Shown: one piece after another, positions 41,367 through 51,167 of the stretch
How the letters are laid out: every line of letters starts with the position of its first letter
Numbering within the stretch: the stretch's first letter is position 1
Origin: Nocardiopsis sp. JB363
GTDB lineage: Bacteria; Actinomycetota; Actinomycetes; Streptosporangiales; Streptosporangiaceae
Direction of reading: 5' to 3'
Assembly: GCF_900143625.1 (NCBI RefSeq)
Contig: NZ_FRFF01000097.1
Coordinates: 1-64,000 of the forward strand
DNA: 64,000 bases
Position numbers and translations under genes: made by a program
Notes under the pieces: generated by a model
The model's database searches: none
The model's input: the letters and a program-made list of their open reading frames with translations, nothing else
What the model was told of the DNA's origin: nothing

Positions 41367-44300
41367 ATGGGACTGAAATCACTGCGAGCCAAGCGGCCCA
41401 CCGCCTCCACCTGGGACAAGATCAGGGCCAGGCGGCCGGACGAGACGCTGAGCAACAGGGACGTACACGGTGACCAGCAGCTCGACCGGTCGACGCTGGG
41501 CACCCGGCGCTCGCGCACCCCGGGATTCATCGGGGCGGCCATCACCGGCGCCGCCGTCTTCGCGCTGGCCTGGCTGGTCTACTCGATCCTGGCCACCCTG
41601 TTCATCGGAGTCTTCGGTGCCCTGGGCGGGGTCAGCATAGGCGCTCCGGCCGAGCAGCCCTACCACGTCAAGACCCAGGTTAGTGAGGGTGGAACGTCGG
41701 TGACGTGCTACAAGCAGATCACCGAGACCGGGTCGCCGGACCCCGGCGGGAAGTGCTACGGCAGCGCCGAAGAGGTACCGAAGCCGGACTGGTACCAGGA
41801 GGAGTCCGAGACGAAGGGCACCGATGAGCCCGCGACGACGACCGTGGGGGCCCAGCTGGCGACCGTGACCGGCTTCAAGCTGTTCATGACGGTGGGCACG
41901 GGATTGGCCGTGGCCTTGGTCATCTCGACCCTGGTGACCCGACGGGTCAGCGCCGAGAACCTCATGCACGACACCGACGACATCAACCAGCACCAGAACG
42001 ACCAGCACATCGCGCTGCCCGAAGAGATCATGGAGAAGTTCGACTACTTCCCCGATGCCGGTGCGCATTCGGCCGTGCAGGTCTCGTCAGTCATCAGCCA
42101 CACCATGCTCAAGAAGAAGGGCCTGGGTACCGTTGATCTCGTCGAGCGGGCCGAGGACGACATCGTCGACGAGGATGGCGAGATCCTCTACTACGCCGGC
42201 GACCCCCTTGAGGACACCGACGGCAACGTCAAGACCCGGACCGTCCCGCTCATCGATGAGGACTTCGGCAAGGCTCTGTTCGAGGCTTCCGGCGTCCCCG
42301 ACGTCAAGGGCGGCGATGGCAAGGCGTTGCGGAAGCGCTTCGACACCACCGTCATCCCGTACAACCCGGACGGCAAGGCGCAGGGGAAGCTCGGGAAATA
42401 CGAGACCGTGGCCGACCTCATCATGGACGACTGGACGTTCCCCGGCTACGAGGTCCAGCGCCCGGCCGGTACCTACATCGTCGACACCGCTCCGGTGAAC
42501 ACCATGGTCCTGGCGATCACCCGAGGCGGCAAGGGTCAGACGATCATCGAGCCGACCCTGGACATGTGGAGCCGGGAGAAGCGGCCGTCGAACATGATCA
42601 TCAACGACCCCAAGGGCGAGCTGCTGGTCAAGAACTACGTGCCCTTCGTCATGCGCGGGTTCGAGCCGGTTCAGTTCAACCTCATCAACCCGGTGAAGAC
42701 GAACATCTACAACCCGCTGGGCATGGCCGCCGACGCCGCCCGCGAGGGCGACTCGACCAAGTGCGCTCAATACGTGGAGAACATTGCCGACGTCTTCTTC
42801 CCCGTCTCCGGCGGGGAGGACCCGGTGTGGCCCAAGGCCGCCGGCAACTCATCCAAACGCGTGGCCTACGGCCTCATCGACTTCTACATGGAGGAGGAGC
42901 GAGAGCTGCGCGAGTTCACCATGGCCACCGACATGCCCCCGGAGGCCCTCGAGCAGCGCCTCGACGAGATGTGGGGCAAGGTCACGCTCTACAACTGCTA
43001 CCAGATGTTCGTCCAGCTGACCTCGAAGAAGATGAAGAACCCGGAGGTCGAGCTCGAGAAGCGGGTGAAGAAGGGCGAGTTCGACAACGACGAGGAGGGC
43101 CTGCAAGCTGAACAGCGCCGGGTCGAGGCGCAGTCGCCGCTGTGGGAGGGCAAGCCCGAGCAGGACATGCTCACACTGTATTTCAACGCCACCGCGGCCC
43201 TCCCGACCAACACGGTGCGCACCCTCATCGGCAACGCCGACAACGCGCTGCGCGCGATGGCCGGAGCCGAGAAAATGATCGCGAGCGTCTACGGCATCGC
43301 CCTGACCGCGATGTCGTTCTTCTCCGACCCGACGATCTCGCGCCTGACCTCGGGCCGACCGTCACAAACGACCGACTTCGGCAGCCTGTCGTTCCCGCGA
43401 CGGATGGGCGTGCGGTTCTCGCAGAACTATCTCAAGCGTGACAATCTCATGCGCGAGATGCTGGCGAAATGGTCGGCCTATTCCGACCCGATGTTCTCCG
43501 CGTCGCTGGGCAAGGACTTCGACCATCAGGACGTCGTCACGCCTGAGGGTTGGGCCCGGTACTACTTCGAGGGGAAGTTCCCCACTGACGAGGCCTGGGT
43601 CAAGCTCGAGCTCGTCGACGCCCAGAAGCAGATGCTGGTGCGCACCTTCTACTTCTACTTCAAGAAGAGCTACCAGCTCTCGCTCAACGGCCGGCATTTC
43701 GTCAAGGAGCAGGTCACCGGCGAGAAGATTGTCAAGGACGGCGTCATCCGCGAGCTGCGCCCGGTGCGCGAGGGCGGCAAGGCCGACGGGACGATCTTGT
43801 CGTTCGAGTCGTCGAACACGACGTATCCGCAGGACAAGCTCAATCTGGCTGACTCGGTCGTACCCGAGCGGGTCCAGGGCAGGGCGCGGGCGATCCAGCA
43901 AACGATGGTGCGGTACTCGGAGAAGACCAAGGCGGTGTTCCTGGTGACGCCGCCGCACCTGACCAAGTACGCCCAGATCGTGCTCATCCTCATCAAGCAG
44001 CTCGTCGACCTCAATTTCGACAAGAGCTACATGACCAAGAGCAACCAGAAGCCGCTGTACAAGACCCGATTCATGCTCGACGAGCTCGGCAACCTGTCCA
44101 GCGATGGCGAGGGCATTCAGAGCTTCCAGACGATGCTGTCCATCGGCCTCGGCCAAGAACAGCAGTTCACGCTCATCCTTCAGACCTTGCAGCAGCTTCG
44201 CGACGTCTACGGGGACTCCGTGGACAAGATCGTTCAGGGCAACACCTCGAACATCATCTTCCTCAAGTCGACCGACGACTCGATGCTCGAGACGCTGGAG

Positions 44301-45407
44301 AAGATGAGCGGCAAGACCCACCGGGTCTACCGCGACTCCAAGCAGATCACGCAGGACATGAACAAGGTCATCGGTGGCAAGACGCAGGGGGCCGTGTCGT
44401 ACACGATGAGCACACAGGAGGAGCCGCTCATCAAGTTCAACGACATGTACTTCATCCCCGAGCGCAACAGCATCGTCTTTCGCGCCGGCGACGCGCCGGT
44501 GTGGAATCGCAACGAGACGATCCTGCCGATGAGCTGGCGGCTGTTCAAGAACACGATCCGCCACGCCGGTCACGACGAGTACACACTGCAGACGATCCCG
44601 ACCCTGTCGACGGCCGTCGACTTCGACGTCAAGCTCAATCAGCCGGACTTCAAGAAGCTACTCGACAAGCGGATCACCCAGGCGATGTGGGCCGGTGAGG
44701 CCAAGCAGCAGTACCAGGACGCCTATGGCTACGAGGACATCGAGATCGCCCGGCTCGACCCTGACCTCTACGCCGACGAAGTCATGGAGATCATCCGCGG
44801 CCTGGCGGCCAAGGACCAGGGTCTGGACCCCGACGCGGCGGTGATGATGGACCCGGACGACTACGAAGCCTCGATCATGTTCGACGACGACCAGTTCATC
44901 GAGAACGTCGAGTTGGCCGCCGAGGTCCACGACCTCGAGGCCGATGAGTCCAGGCGCGAGGAGCGCATCTACGCCGAGGGGCTGGTGAGCAAGGAGATGC
45001 TCGTCCATCGCAACGGCGTGGCCAAGCTCAAGACGCTCGATGTGCCGCTGGCCGAGGCCTACAAGCACGTGATGCTCGAGATGCAGCACGACGATGAGCA
45101 CTTCTCGATCGGTGGCGACGGTGAGCTGCGCAGTACCGACGGGTCGGTCGCCTACATCTCGCCGATGCGCTCGGCGACGTACTCCGAGGCGGCCCAGCGG
45201 ATCAACGGTCACCTCGACGACGAGGGCTCCAGGGCCTTCGCTGAGCAGGAGCTGACCGAGGAAGACCTGCGCAGCCTGGCGACGGTGAAGATCCACTCAG
45301 CTTTCTACCAGTACCTCGCTTCGCTGGAGTCGTGGGAAGTGCTTGCCGACGGGGCGTTTGACCGGGCCATGGCCGTCGAGATGCGCCAGGAGTCCCATCC
45401 GGCGTAG
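41367..45407 (+). CDS. VirD4/TraG-type coupling ATPase
   Basis: A 1,346-residue protein, about twice the usual length of the family. Two N-terminal transmembrane helices (about 52-80 and 168-193) anchor it. The RecA-like motor has Walker A AITRGGKGQT (K389), Walker B MIINDPKGEL (D414) and a later LDELGNL segment (D905, E906) with the conserved VQGNTSNIIFLKS region. Compared with short TraG proteins, there are large insertions between the Walker B region and the LDELGNL region and a long C-terminal extension. It should bring the relaxase-bound DNA to the channel and drive its export. Confidence 0.9.
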   Translation: MGLKSLRAKRPTASTWDKIRARRPDETLSNRDVHGDQQLDRSTLGTRRSRTPGFIGAAITGAAVFALAWLVYSILATLFIGVFGALGGVSIGAPAEQPYHVKTQVSEGGTSVTCYKQITETGSPDPGGKCYGSAEEVPKPDWYQEESETKGTDEPATTTVGAQLATVTGFKLFMTVGTGLAVALVISTLVTRRVSAENLMHDTDDINQHQNDQHIALPEEIMEKFDYFPDAGAHSAVQVSSVISHTMLKKKGLGTVDLVERAEDDIVDEDGEILYYAGDPLEDTDGNVKTRTVPLIDEDFGKALFEASGVPDVKGGDGKALRKRFDTTVIPYNPDGKAQGKLGKYETVADLIMDDWTFPGYEVQRPAGTYIVDTAPVNTMVLAITRGGKGQTIIEPTLDMWSREKRPSNMIINDPKGELLVKNYVPFVMRGFEPVQFNLINPVKTNIYNPLGMAADAAREGDSTKCAQYVENIADVFFPVSGGEDPVWPKAAGNSSKRVAYGLIDFYMEEERELREFTMATDMPPEALEQRLDEMWGKVTLYNCYQMFVQLTSKKMKNPEVELEKRVKKGEFDNDEEGLQAEQRRVEAQSPLWEGKPEQDMLTLYFNATAALPTNTVRTLIGNADNALRAMAGAEKMIASVYGIALTAMSFFSDPTISRLTSGRPSQTTDFGSLSFPRRMGVRFSQNYLKRDNLMREMLAKWSAYSDPMFSASLGKDFDHQDVVTPEGWARYYFEGKFPTDEAWVKLELVDAQKQMLVRTFYFYFKKSYQLSLNGRHFVKEQVTGEKIVKDGVIRELRPVREGGKADGTILSFESSNTTYPQDKLNLADSVVPERVQGRARAIQQTMVRYSEKTKAVFLVTPPHLTKYAQIVLILIKQLVDLNFDKSYMTKSNQKPLYKTRFMLDELGNLSSDGEGIQSFQTMLSIGLGQEQQFTLILQTLQQLRDVYGDSVDKIVQGNTSNIIFLKSTDDSMLETLEKMSGKTHRVYRDSKQITQDMNKVIGGKTQGAVSYTMSTQEEPLIKFNDMYFIPERNSIVFRAGDAPVWNRNETILPMSWRLFKNTIRHAGHDEYTLQTIPTLSTAVDFDVKLNQPDFKKLLDKRITQAMWAGEAKQQYQDAYGYEDIEIARLDPDLYADEVMEIIRGLAAKDQGLDPDAAVMMDPDDYEASIMFDDDQFIENVELAAEVHDLEADESRREERIYAEGLVSKEMLVHRNGVAKLKTLDVPLAEAYKHVMLEMQHDDEHFSIGGDGELRSTDGSVAYISPMRSATYSEAAQRINGHLDDEGSRAFAEQELTEEDLRSLATVKIHSAFYQYLASLESWEVLADGAFDRAMAVEMRQESHPA

Positions 45408-45426
45408 CGCGGTGTCGCTGAGGGGG

Positions 45427-45455
45427 CGTCCCCGAGCCGGACGCGGCCGGGGACG
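45427..45455 (+). terminator. Hairpin after the coupling-protein gene
   Basis: CGTCCCCG and CGGGGACG arms around a 13-base loop, followed by TTCAGTCG. It starts 20 bases after the stop codon. Confidence 0.65.
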
Positions 45456-45489
45456 TTCAGTCGTCTCTGGGACTTACGGGAATCGACGA

Positions 45490-45575
45490 CCAATGATGAC
45501 TGATATACCTACCAAAATAAGTCATCAATGACTGTCAATGATCAGTCGAATAGACTATACATGATCATGCAACCC
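45490..45575 (+). promoter_or_regulatory. AT-rich promoter/operator region of the RNA polymerase gene
   Basis: An AT-rich island directly before the polymerase gene. It contains TGACT and GTCA words in several copies (atgatgactga, aagtcatcaatgactgtcaa, tgatcagtcg), which suggests operators. AATAGACTAT at 45549-45558 is the exact reverse complement of ATAGTCTATT found at the Clp-type ATPase promoter. TATACA follows, 17 bases after TGTCAA. Confidence 0.5.
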
Positions 45576-45598
45576 GTAGCCCCAGAGGAGGCAGAGAC

Positions 45599-48500
45599 AT
45601 GAAGTCCGCGCATGGCCTGCGGAGATATTTCTACGAATTCGTCTTCTACCGGGCCATCGACCACGCCCGCGGGCAGACGTCGGAGATCGTGCCGATCTCC
45701 CAGGCCAGAGCCATCCGGTCCCGGGTCGACGGGATCCTCGCCGGGCTCCCGGGGATCCTCGAGGCCGAGGGCCTGCCAGCGACGGCCCAGCGCCTGGCCC
45801 ATCCCAAGCTGGGCATTCGGGACTGTCTGAGCGCCATCGATCAGGCACTGGGCGAGTCGGTGCGCGGCTACGAGCCCCAGTTCGGCAACCACTCCGCTGC
45901 CGACGAGCGCTACCGAGCGCTGCAGCGGGACTTCAGTCGGGCCACCGGCATCGGCGGCGAAACGAACCCGAAGTCGGCGCGGCTGCCGATCAGTCCCTAT
46001 GACCCCGAGTGGGCCGAGCGGGCGACGATCAAGCGTGGGGGCACCGCGCTGTCCTACCTGCCCGACGAGGCCGTGACGAAGATGACCGGCGGCGAGGTCA
46101 ACCGGGTCGCGGCCCCGCAGCACGGCAATGCGATGCTGTGGCGCATCGACGACGGCAAGATCGTCGAGGCCGGTCGGGCGATGACCTACGACGACGCCTC
46201 GGGGCTGACCGCCCTCATGGACAAGATGAGCGAGGCCGAGTACAACCAGGTCCGCGGCTGGGTCCTCGACGGCGGACGGGATCCGCACACCGGGCGCATC
46301 GACCGCAACCGCTTCATGTCCCAGGCCGCCGTGGCCCGCTCCGTGGCCGTGCTCGACGAGCTCAAGGCCCAGGGCACCGCCTACGAGGTCGTCCGCGACA
46401 TCAACCCTGGCCAGATCAAGGCCGTCCTGGCGGACACGGGCCTGGAGATCCGCCTCACCGAGTCCCGAGAGTCGGAGGACTTCGCCGGGGCCCGCATCTA
46501 CGACAACGGTCTGGTCTCGCGCTACAGTACCAACCACTGGATCAACGGCGGCGTGGCTCTGCACTCGGCGAGCCCTGACGAGGCCGTCGCCCTACTGCGC
46601 TTCGCCCAGGGGCAGCCCGTCTGGCGCAAAGACGTCCCAGGAGCAACTGCCGGGGTGCTGGGCGCCACGCACACGGAGTCGAGCCGCTCGGGCCCCATCG
46701 AGGTCCCCGATGCCTATTACACCGACAAGGTGTCGATGTTCGTCGTCGACGACTACACGCGCGGCTCGGGCTCGAAGGTCCTGCTGCGGCGGGAGAACAC
46801 CTCGCGGACACTGCCGACCTACTTCGTCGACACCGAGGCGGCCGAGGCCTACGGCCGGGCGGCTGTGGAGTCGGCGCGGGTGAACCTGCAGTCGGCCCTC
46901 GACGTCGAGGGCATCATCGGCTCGTTCCACGCCCACCACTCGCAAGGCCTCAACCTCGTCGAGTTCGAACCCCCGGAGTACTCAGCCGACGCCGAGGTCG
47001 CCGCGATCCAGCGCTCCTACTGGGACGTGCTCACCGGCGAACAGACCTCGCTGCTGCGACCGGGTGCGACCGAGGAGATGTACGCCGAGAGGCTCGAGGC
47101 CATTGGCGAGTCCGCCGAAGCTGGCCTGGGCAACCTCGTCTACGGCGGCTCGCCCGAGGAGATCATCCGCGACCACGCGGCCGACGTGCCCTTCGAACTC
47201 ATCGGCACCTGGGAGGCCGAGACCCACCAGATCGACGGTGAGTGGGGCGACCAACGCTTCGACCCGAGCCGGGTGGCCAAGTACATGACCAGCTCGGTCG
47301 GCCAGTGGTCGAACCTCGACAACCTCGCCGCGGCGCTGCGCCGGGCCGAGGTCGATCCGGCGGAGATGATGGGCACCGGCTTCCAGACCACGCGGTTCAA
47401 AGACCGGCTGGTCCGTTTCAACGCCGAGACGGCTGTGCCGATCGGAACCCACCCGTCGGAGTTCATCCAGCGCGTCGGCATGACCGTCCACGACTCGCTG
47501 GCCCGCTCGGGCACCGCGCCCGGCCCGATCCTCATCGACGACAAGGGCGTGATCTCCTACACCGCCGAGAAGCAGCGTCGCGGCGGGTCGCGGGTACCGG
47601 TGTCCGGCCAGATCGGGCAGGTCTTCGACGTCGGCGACCACGGCGAGATCGTCACGCGGTTCGCCTCCGGCGAGAACGCGCTCATCGTGCCTGGCTACCA
47701 GGCGCGAATTCGAGCCCAGACGCCCGGGCAGCGGCCGACCTCAGTCGAGGAGCGTACGGTGCTGCGCGGCTACGAACAGCTCGTCCACGAGCGCATCGCC
47801 CACCAGATCGTCGGCGACCTTGTGGCCACTCGCAGCGAGGTCGGCGAGCCGGCGAGTCTCAACAGTGTCTACTCGCAGCTCTACGGCACCAAGTACCCAA
47901 CCAACTTCATCGAGCGGGCCACCGAGCTGAGCATCGATCCCGCCACTGGTGAGGTCAGCGCCCGCGTGGACCCGTGGATCGAGACGATCCTTTCGACCGA
48001 GACGAAGCGGATCCGCTACAGCAACGAGGTCAAGGCCGGCTCGACCATCTACGCCGAGTACCGGGCCGGGCGGGACCGCACCGACCCGGCCGACGACAAC
48101 CACTTCGACGCCTGGGCGCTCACCGGCGGCCGGAACATGACGGTGCTCACTGGCACCGGCGCTAACCGCGTCTCTGCGCCGGAGGGCTACTTCGACCCCG
48201 TGATGACCGGCGGGGCGACCAACCAGGGCATCGTCCGCTACCTCACGACCGACGCCGAGGTCTCCCCCAACGGCTCGATCGTGCCCGGCGACCCAGAAAC
48301 CCTCACCGGTGCCCGCGCCCCACTCATGACCCGGTCCGAGCTGGAAACTCTGAGCTACGACCCCTTCGACCGCCAGCAGATGACGGTCTCGACGATCATG
48401 CAGTCGTCAAAGGTGACCGGGCCTGTGGGCACGGCGATGATGACCTTCGGCGGCTGGACGGCCGACGACCCGATCGTCGTGTCCAAGGAGTTCGCCGCGG

Positions 48501-51166
48501 CCCACCAGATCCGCGGTGCCGAAGGGCAGCTGCGCGACCTCGTCGTCGGCGACAAGCTCTCCGACCTGCACGGCAACAAGGGCGTGGTCTCGCTCATCGT
48601 CGATCGGTCGATGAGTATCGAGGACGCCGAGGCACAGGGCATCGCCGAGGAGGTCGCATGGTTCCGCGAGAACCCACAGATGGACGTGGTGATGAGCCCG
48701 TTTTCGCTGATCTCGCGCCGCAACGCAGGATCGGCCCGAGAGCTCATGACCGGCGAGGTCGAGACGCTGATAGCTCCAGCGATGCGCGGGAAAGAGCTCA
48801 GCGAGTTCCCGAGCGCTGCGGCCGAGGCTGGTGTCGGCCAGATGCGCTTCGTGGTCACCCACATGGCCGTCGACGAAAAGACGAAGATTTACGACGATGA
48901 GGCTATCCAGGCCGGACGCGGCCGTAAGGCCTCGAGTCAGCTCGCATGGGCGCTGGGGTCGAAGGACTGCCCGGCGATCATGCGGGAGTTCTACGGGCAC
49001 AACACCGGCCCTGAGTCGAACGTGCGCGAGTACCTGCAGGTAGCGGGCCTCGACATGGACGCCGACGGAGCGCTGCGGGTGGTCGGCCAGGCCGAGCCCG
49101 GCGAGGAATCGCCGGCGCGCCGGTTCATTCCGATGCCCGAGCTCGTCCGCACGAAACCAGGCAGATCGACCCGGACGCCAGGGCTGAACACCATTGCGAT
49201 GCGCAAGTCCTTCGGCGACCTTATCGGCGACCGTGGGGGCGATCTCGAGCTGCCCTTCGCCCTGACCTTCCCCACCGATGAGCAGACCGAACAGGTCTCG
49301 GCGACCAGCTGGAAGCTGCCCGTGCTCTCCTCGCACCTGCGCAGCGGCCAGGAGTTCGACGACGGGACCTCGGTGATGCACGACTACACCCGGTCCTACC
49401 AAGAGGTCTTCGTCGAGTCCTGCCGGTACCGGTTCATGCAGGAGAAGCTCACGAACGAGCGACTCACCGCAGACAAGCGCTCAAAGCTGCTGGCGGATAT
49501 GTCGACGGCCGTCCAGCGGGCCCAGCGCTCCTTCGAGGCGATCACCGCCGACGTAACCTCGCGGGTACTTACCGGCAAGAACAACGTCTTCAAGACCGGG
49601 CTGATGGCTTCGCGGCTGTCGAACTCGGCGACAATGGTGTGGACAGCCGACCCCCGGCTGGACATCGACCAGGTGGCACTGTCTCCGGATAAAGCGGCTC
49701 GGCTCGACCTTGAAGAGGGCGACCACGCCCTGGTCTGGCGCGACCCTGTCCTACGCGACTCGGGCGTGCGCTACATGCGTGTGGCCCTCGACGAGCGGCT
49801 CACCGGCGCGGCGATCAACCCGGTGATGGACAAGTGCTTCGACGGCGACTTCGACGGCGACGCCGTGGCGCTGGTCAAGCTCCACTCGCAGGCTGCCAAG
49901 GACGAGGCGATGACCAAGTTCTCGGTGCCGGCGAACCTGCTCGACACCGGAGTGGTGAGCGAGCGCGGGACCCACCCTTTTGCAATGCAGGTCTCCTTGG
50001 ACACTCAGGTGGCAATCTCCAAGGACCCGTTCCTTCAGAATGGCCTAGCCCAGCTCAGCGGCGAGGCGAACCTTAACGCTGTCGAGCCGAACTACGACGA
50101 TCCTGACATGAACGAAAGCGTGGCTCGACGCAACCACGACAGCAACGTGGACCTGACCCGTCGGCTCAGCGACTTCTACCGGTACGCCCAGCGTCATGAG
50201 TTCGGCTCTGCGTTGCGGTTCGGCAGCTTGAAGACGCACCTACAGAGCCTCCACGAAGTGTGCGTCGAGACCGGCGCGAAAGGCAACGAGCGCAAGCTCG
50301 CCGACTACGCCCGCAACCTCGGCGACGAGCAGGGAGTGCCGGGCATCACGCAGGCCGACCAGGAGGCATCGATGTTCGCCACGGCGATCAAGGCCCACGG
50401 CACCGGTCTGGGCGGCTCCTACAGCCAGCGGGCGGTGCGCGCGCTGCGGGGGGAGGACCTCAAGGCCGTCCTCGAGGTCACCTACCCAGTGACGCAGTCG
50501 ATCCTCCAGGCCAAGCACGATGCGACCGAGGCCCGGCACAAGTACGAGATGCTCCAGGGCCCAGGACGCGACCTGTGGCGGGGCCGAAAGCTCGAGCACG
50601 TCGGCGTTGGGCAGTGGAAGCCCGCGTTCATCGAGGGCAAGCCGGTGCAGGCGAGCACCGCAGAGTGGGCCGAACAGTTCCAGGCCTTCTACGAAGCCCC
50701 CGACGGCTTCAATGTGCGGGTCAACCCCGAGTACGTCCAGCGAGTGGCCCAGGCCCTCACCGCCCCGGACACGGGCCTGGTGCGCAACCTTGAGGAAGAC
50801 AAGTCGCTGGTCGGCACCGTCATGGACCGCATGGCCTACGGCGGTGACTTCGAGACCCTCGTGTCCGCAGCCGCGGCCCGGGAGAACGTCTACGACGGAC
50901 CGGGCAACGAGCAGTTCGCCCCGGCTCCCACAGCCCGAACGCGGGCCCGGTCGGCCGAGGCCGAGACGGGTGTCGAAGCGCCGACGGTGGAGACGGCCGT
51001 GCTCAAGCGCGACGTGCTCGCCGACAGCATCGATCAGGCGCGCACGCGCCAGGCGAATCGACGCTCGGCCCAAGCTGTGGTGGTCGGCGTCCGGCCGGAG
51101 TACACGCCCTCGATCGACATCGAGCAGCCCGTGGCGGGCGGGCGTGACGAAGGAATGGGGTTCTGA
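45599..51166 (+). CDS. Fused single-chain multisubunit-type RNA polymerase
   Basis: A 1,855-residue protein carrying both catalytic barrels of cellular RNA polymerase in one chain. The beta-type part has GGWTADDPIVVSKEF (compare YNFEDSIVISE), then GDKLSDLHGNKG at 984-995 with lysines K986 and K994, then MDVVMSPFSLISRRNAGSAR from 1028 (compare VDIVLNPLGVPSRMNIGQ). The beta-prime-type part has HALVWRDPVLRDSGVRYMRV (compare NRAPTLHRLGIQAFEPV), followed by FDGDFDGDAVAL, where D1417, D1419 and D1421 form the metal-binding DFDGD. The order is beta then beta-prime. About 950 residues precede the first barrel and I cannot assign them. GAGGAGG precedes the ATG. The reaction should be template-directed RNA synthesis; whether the template is DNA is inferred. 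Lone two-barrel polymerases such as phage YonO are the nearest concept I know. Confidence 0.85.
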   Translation: MKSAHGLRRYFYEFVFYRAIDHARGQTSEIVPISQARAIRSRVDGILAGLPGILEAEGLPATAQRLAHPKLGIRDCLSAIDQALGESVRGYEPQFGNHSAADERYRALQRDFSRATGIGGETNPKSARLPISPYDPEWAERATIKRGGTALSYLPDEAVTKMTGGEVNRVAAPQHGNAMLWRIDDGKIVEAGRAMTYDDASGLTALMDKMSEAEYNQVRGWVLDGGRDPHTGRIDRNRFMSQAAVARSVAVLDELKAQGTAYEVVRDINPGQIKAVLADTGLEIRLTESRESEDFAGARIYDNGLVSRYSTNHWINGGVALHSASPDEAVALLRFAQGQPVWRKDVPGATAGVLGATHTESSRSGPIEVPDAYYTDKVSMFVVDDYTRGSGSKVLLRRENTSRTLPTYFVDTEAAEAYGRAAVESARVNLQSALDVEGIIGSFHAHHSQGLNLVEFEPPEYSADAEVAAIQRSYWDVLTGEQTSLLRPGATEEMYAERLEAIGESAEAGLGNLVYGGSPEEIIRDHAADVPFELIGTWEAETHQIDGEWGDQRFDPSRVAKYMTSSVGQWSNLDNLAAALRRAEVDPAEMMGTGFQTTRFKDRLVRFNAETAVPIGTHPSEFIQRVGMTVHDSLARSGTAPGPILIDDKGVISYTAEKQRRGGSRVPVSGQIGQVFDVGDHGEIVTRFASGENALIVPGYQARIRAQTPGQRPTSVEERTVLRGYEQLVHERIAHQIVGDLVATRSEVGEPASLNSVYSQLYGTKYPTNFIERATELSIDPATGEVSARVDPWIETILSTETKRIRYSNEVKAGSTIYAEYRAGRDRTDPADDNHFDAWALTGGRNMTVLTGTGANRVSAPEGYFDPVMTGGATNQGIVRYLTTDAEVSPNGSIVPGDPETLTGARAPLMTRSELETLSYDPFDRQQMTVSTIMQSSKVTGPVGTAMMTFGGWTADDPIVVSKEFAAAHQIRGAEGQLRDLVVGDKLSDLHGNKGVVSLIVDRSMSIEDAEAQGIAEEVAWFRENPQMDVVMSPFSLISRRNAGSARELMTGEVETLIAPAMRGKELSEFPSAAAEAGVGQMRFVVTHMAVDEKTKIYDDEAIQAGRGRKASSQLAWALGSKDCPAIMREFYGHNTGPESNVREYLQVAGLDMDADGALRVVGQAEPGEESPARRFIPMPELVRTKPGRSTRTPGLNTIAMRKSFGDLIGDRGGDLELPFALTFPTDEQTEQVSATSWKLPVLSSHLRSGQEFDDGTSVMHDYTRSYQEVFVESCRYRFMQEKLTNERLTADKRSKLLADMSTAVQRAQRSFEAITADVTSRVLTGKNNVFKTGLMASRLSNSATMVWTADPRLDIDQVALSPDKAARLDLEEGDHALVWRDPVLRDSGVRYMRVALDERLTGAAINPVMDKCFDGDFDGDAVALVKLHSQAAKDEAMTKFSVPANLLDTGVVSERGTHPFAMQVSLDTQVAISKDPFLQNGLAQLSGEANLNAVEPNYDDPDMNESVARRNHDSNVDLTRRLSDFYRYAQRHEFGSALRFGSLKTHLQSLHEVCVETGAKGNERKLADYARNLGDEQGVPGITQADQEASMFATAIKAHGTGLGGSYSQRAVRALRGEDLKAVLEVTYPVTQSILQAKHDATEARHKYEMLQGPGRDLWRGRKLEHVGVGQWKPAFIEGKPVQASTAEWAEQFQAFYEAPDGFNVRVNPEYVQRVAQALTAPDTGLVRNLEEDKSLVGTVMDRMAYGGDFETLVSAAAARENVYDGPGNEQFAPAPTARTRARSAEAETGVEAPTVETAVLKRDVLADSIDQARTRQANRRSAQAVVVGVRPEYTPSIDIEQPVAGGRDEGMGF

Positions 51167-51167
51167 C

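Noticed and set aside
49841..49861. Possibility that DFDGD in the 1,855-residue protein is a chance match
   Set aside because: The upstream NRAPTLHR-like segment and the separate GDK...HGNKG and VDIVLNP-like segments occur in the correct order, which chance would not give.
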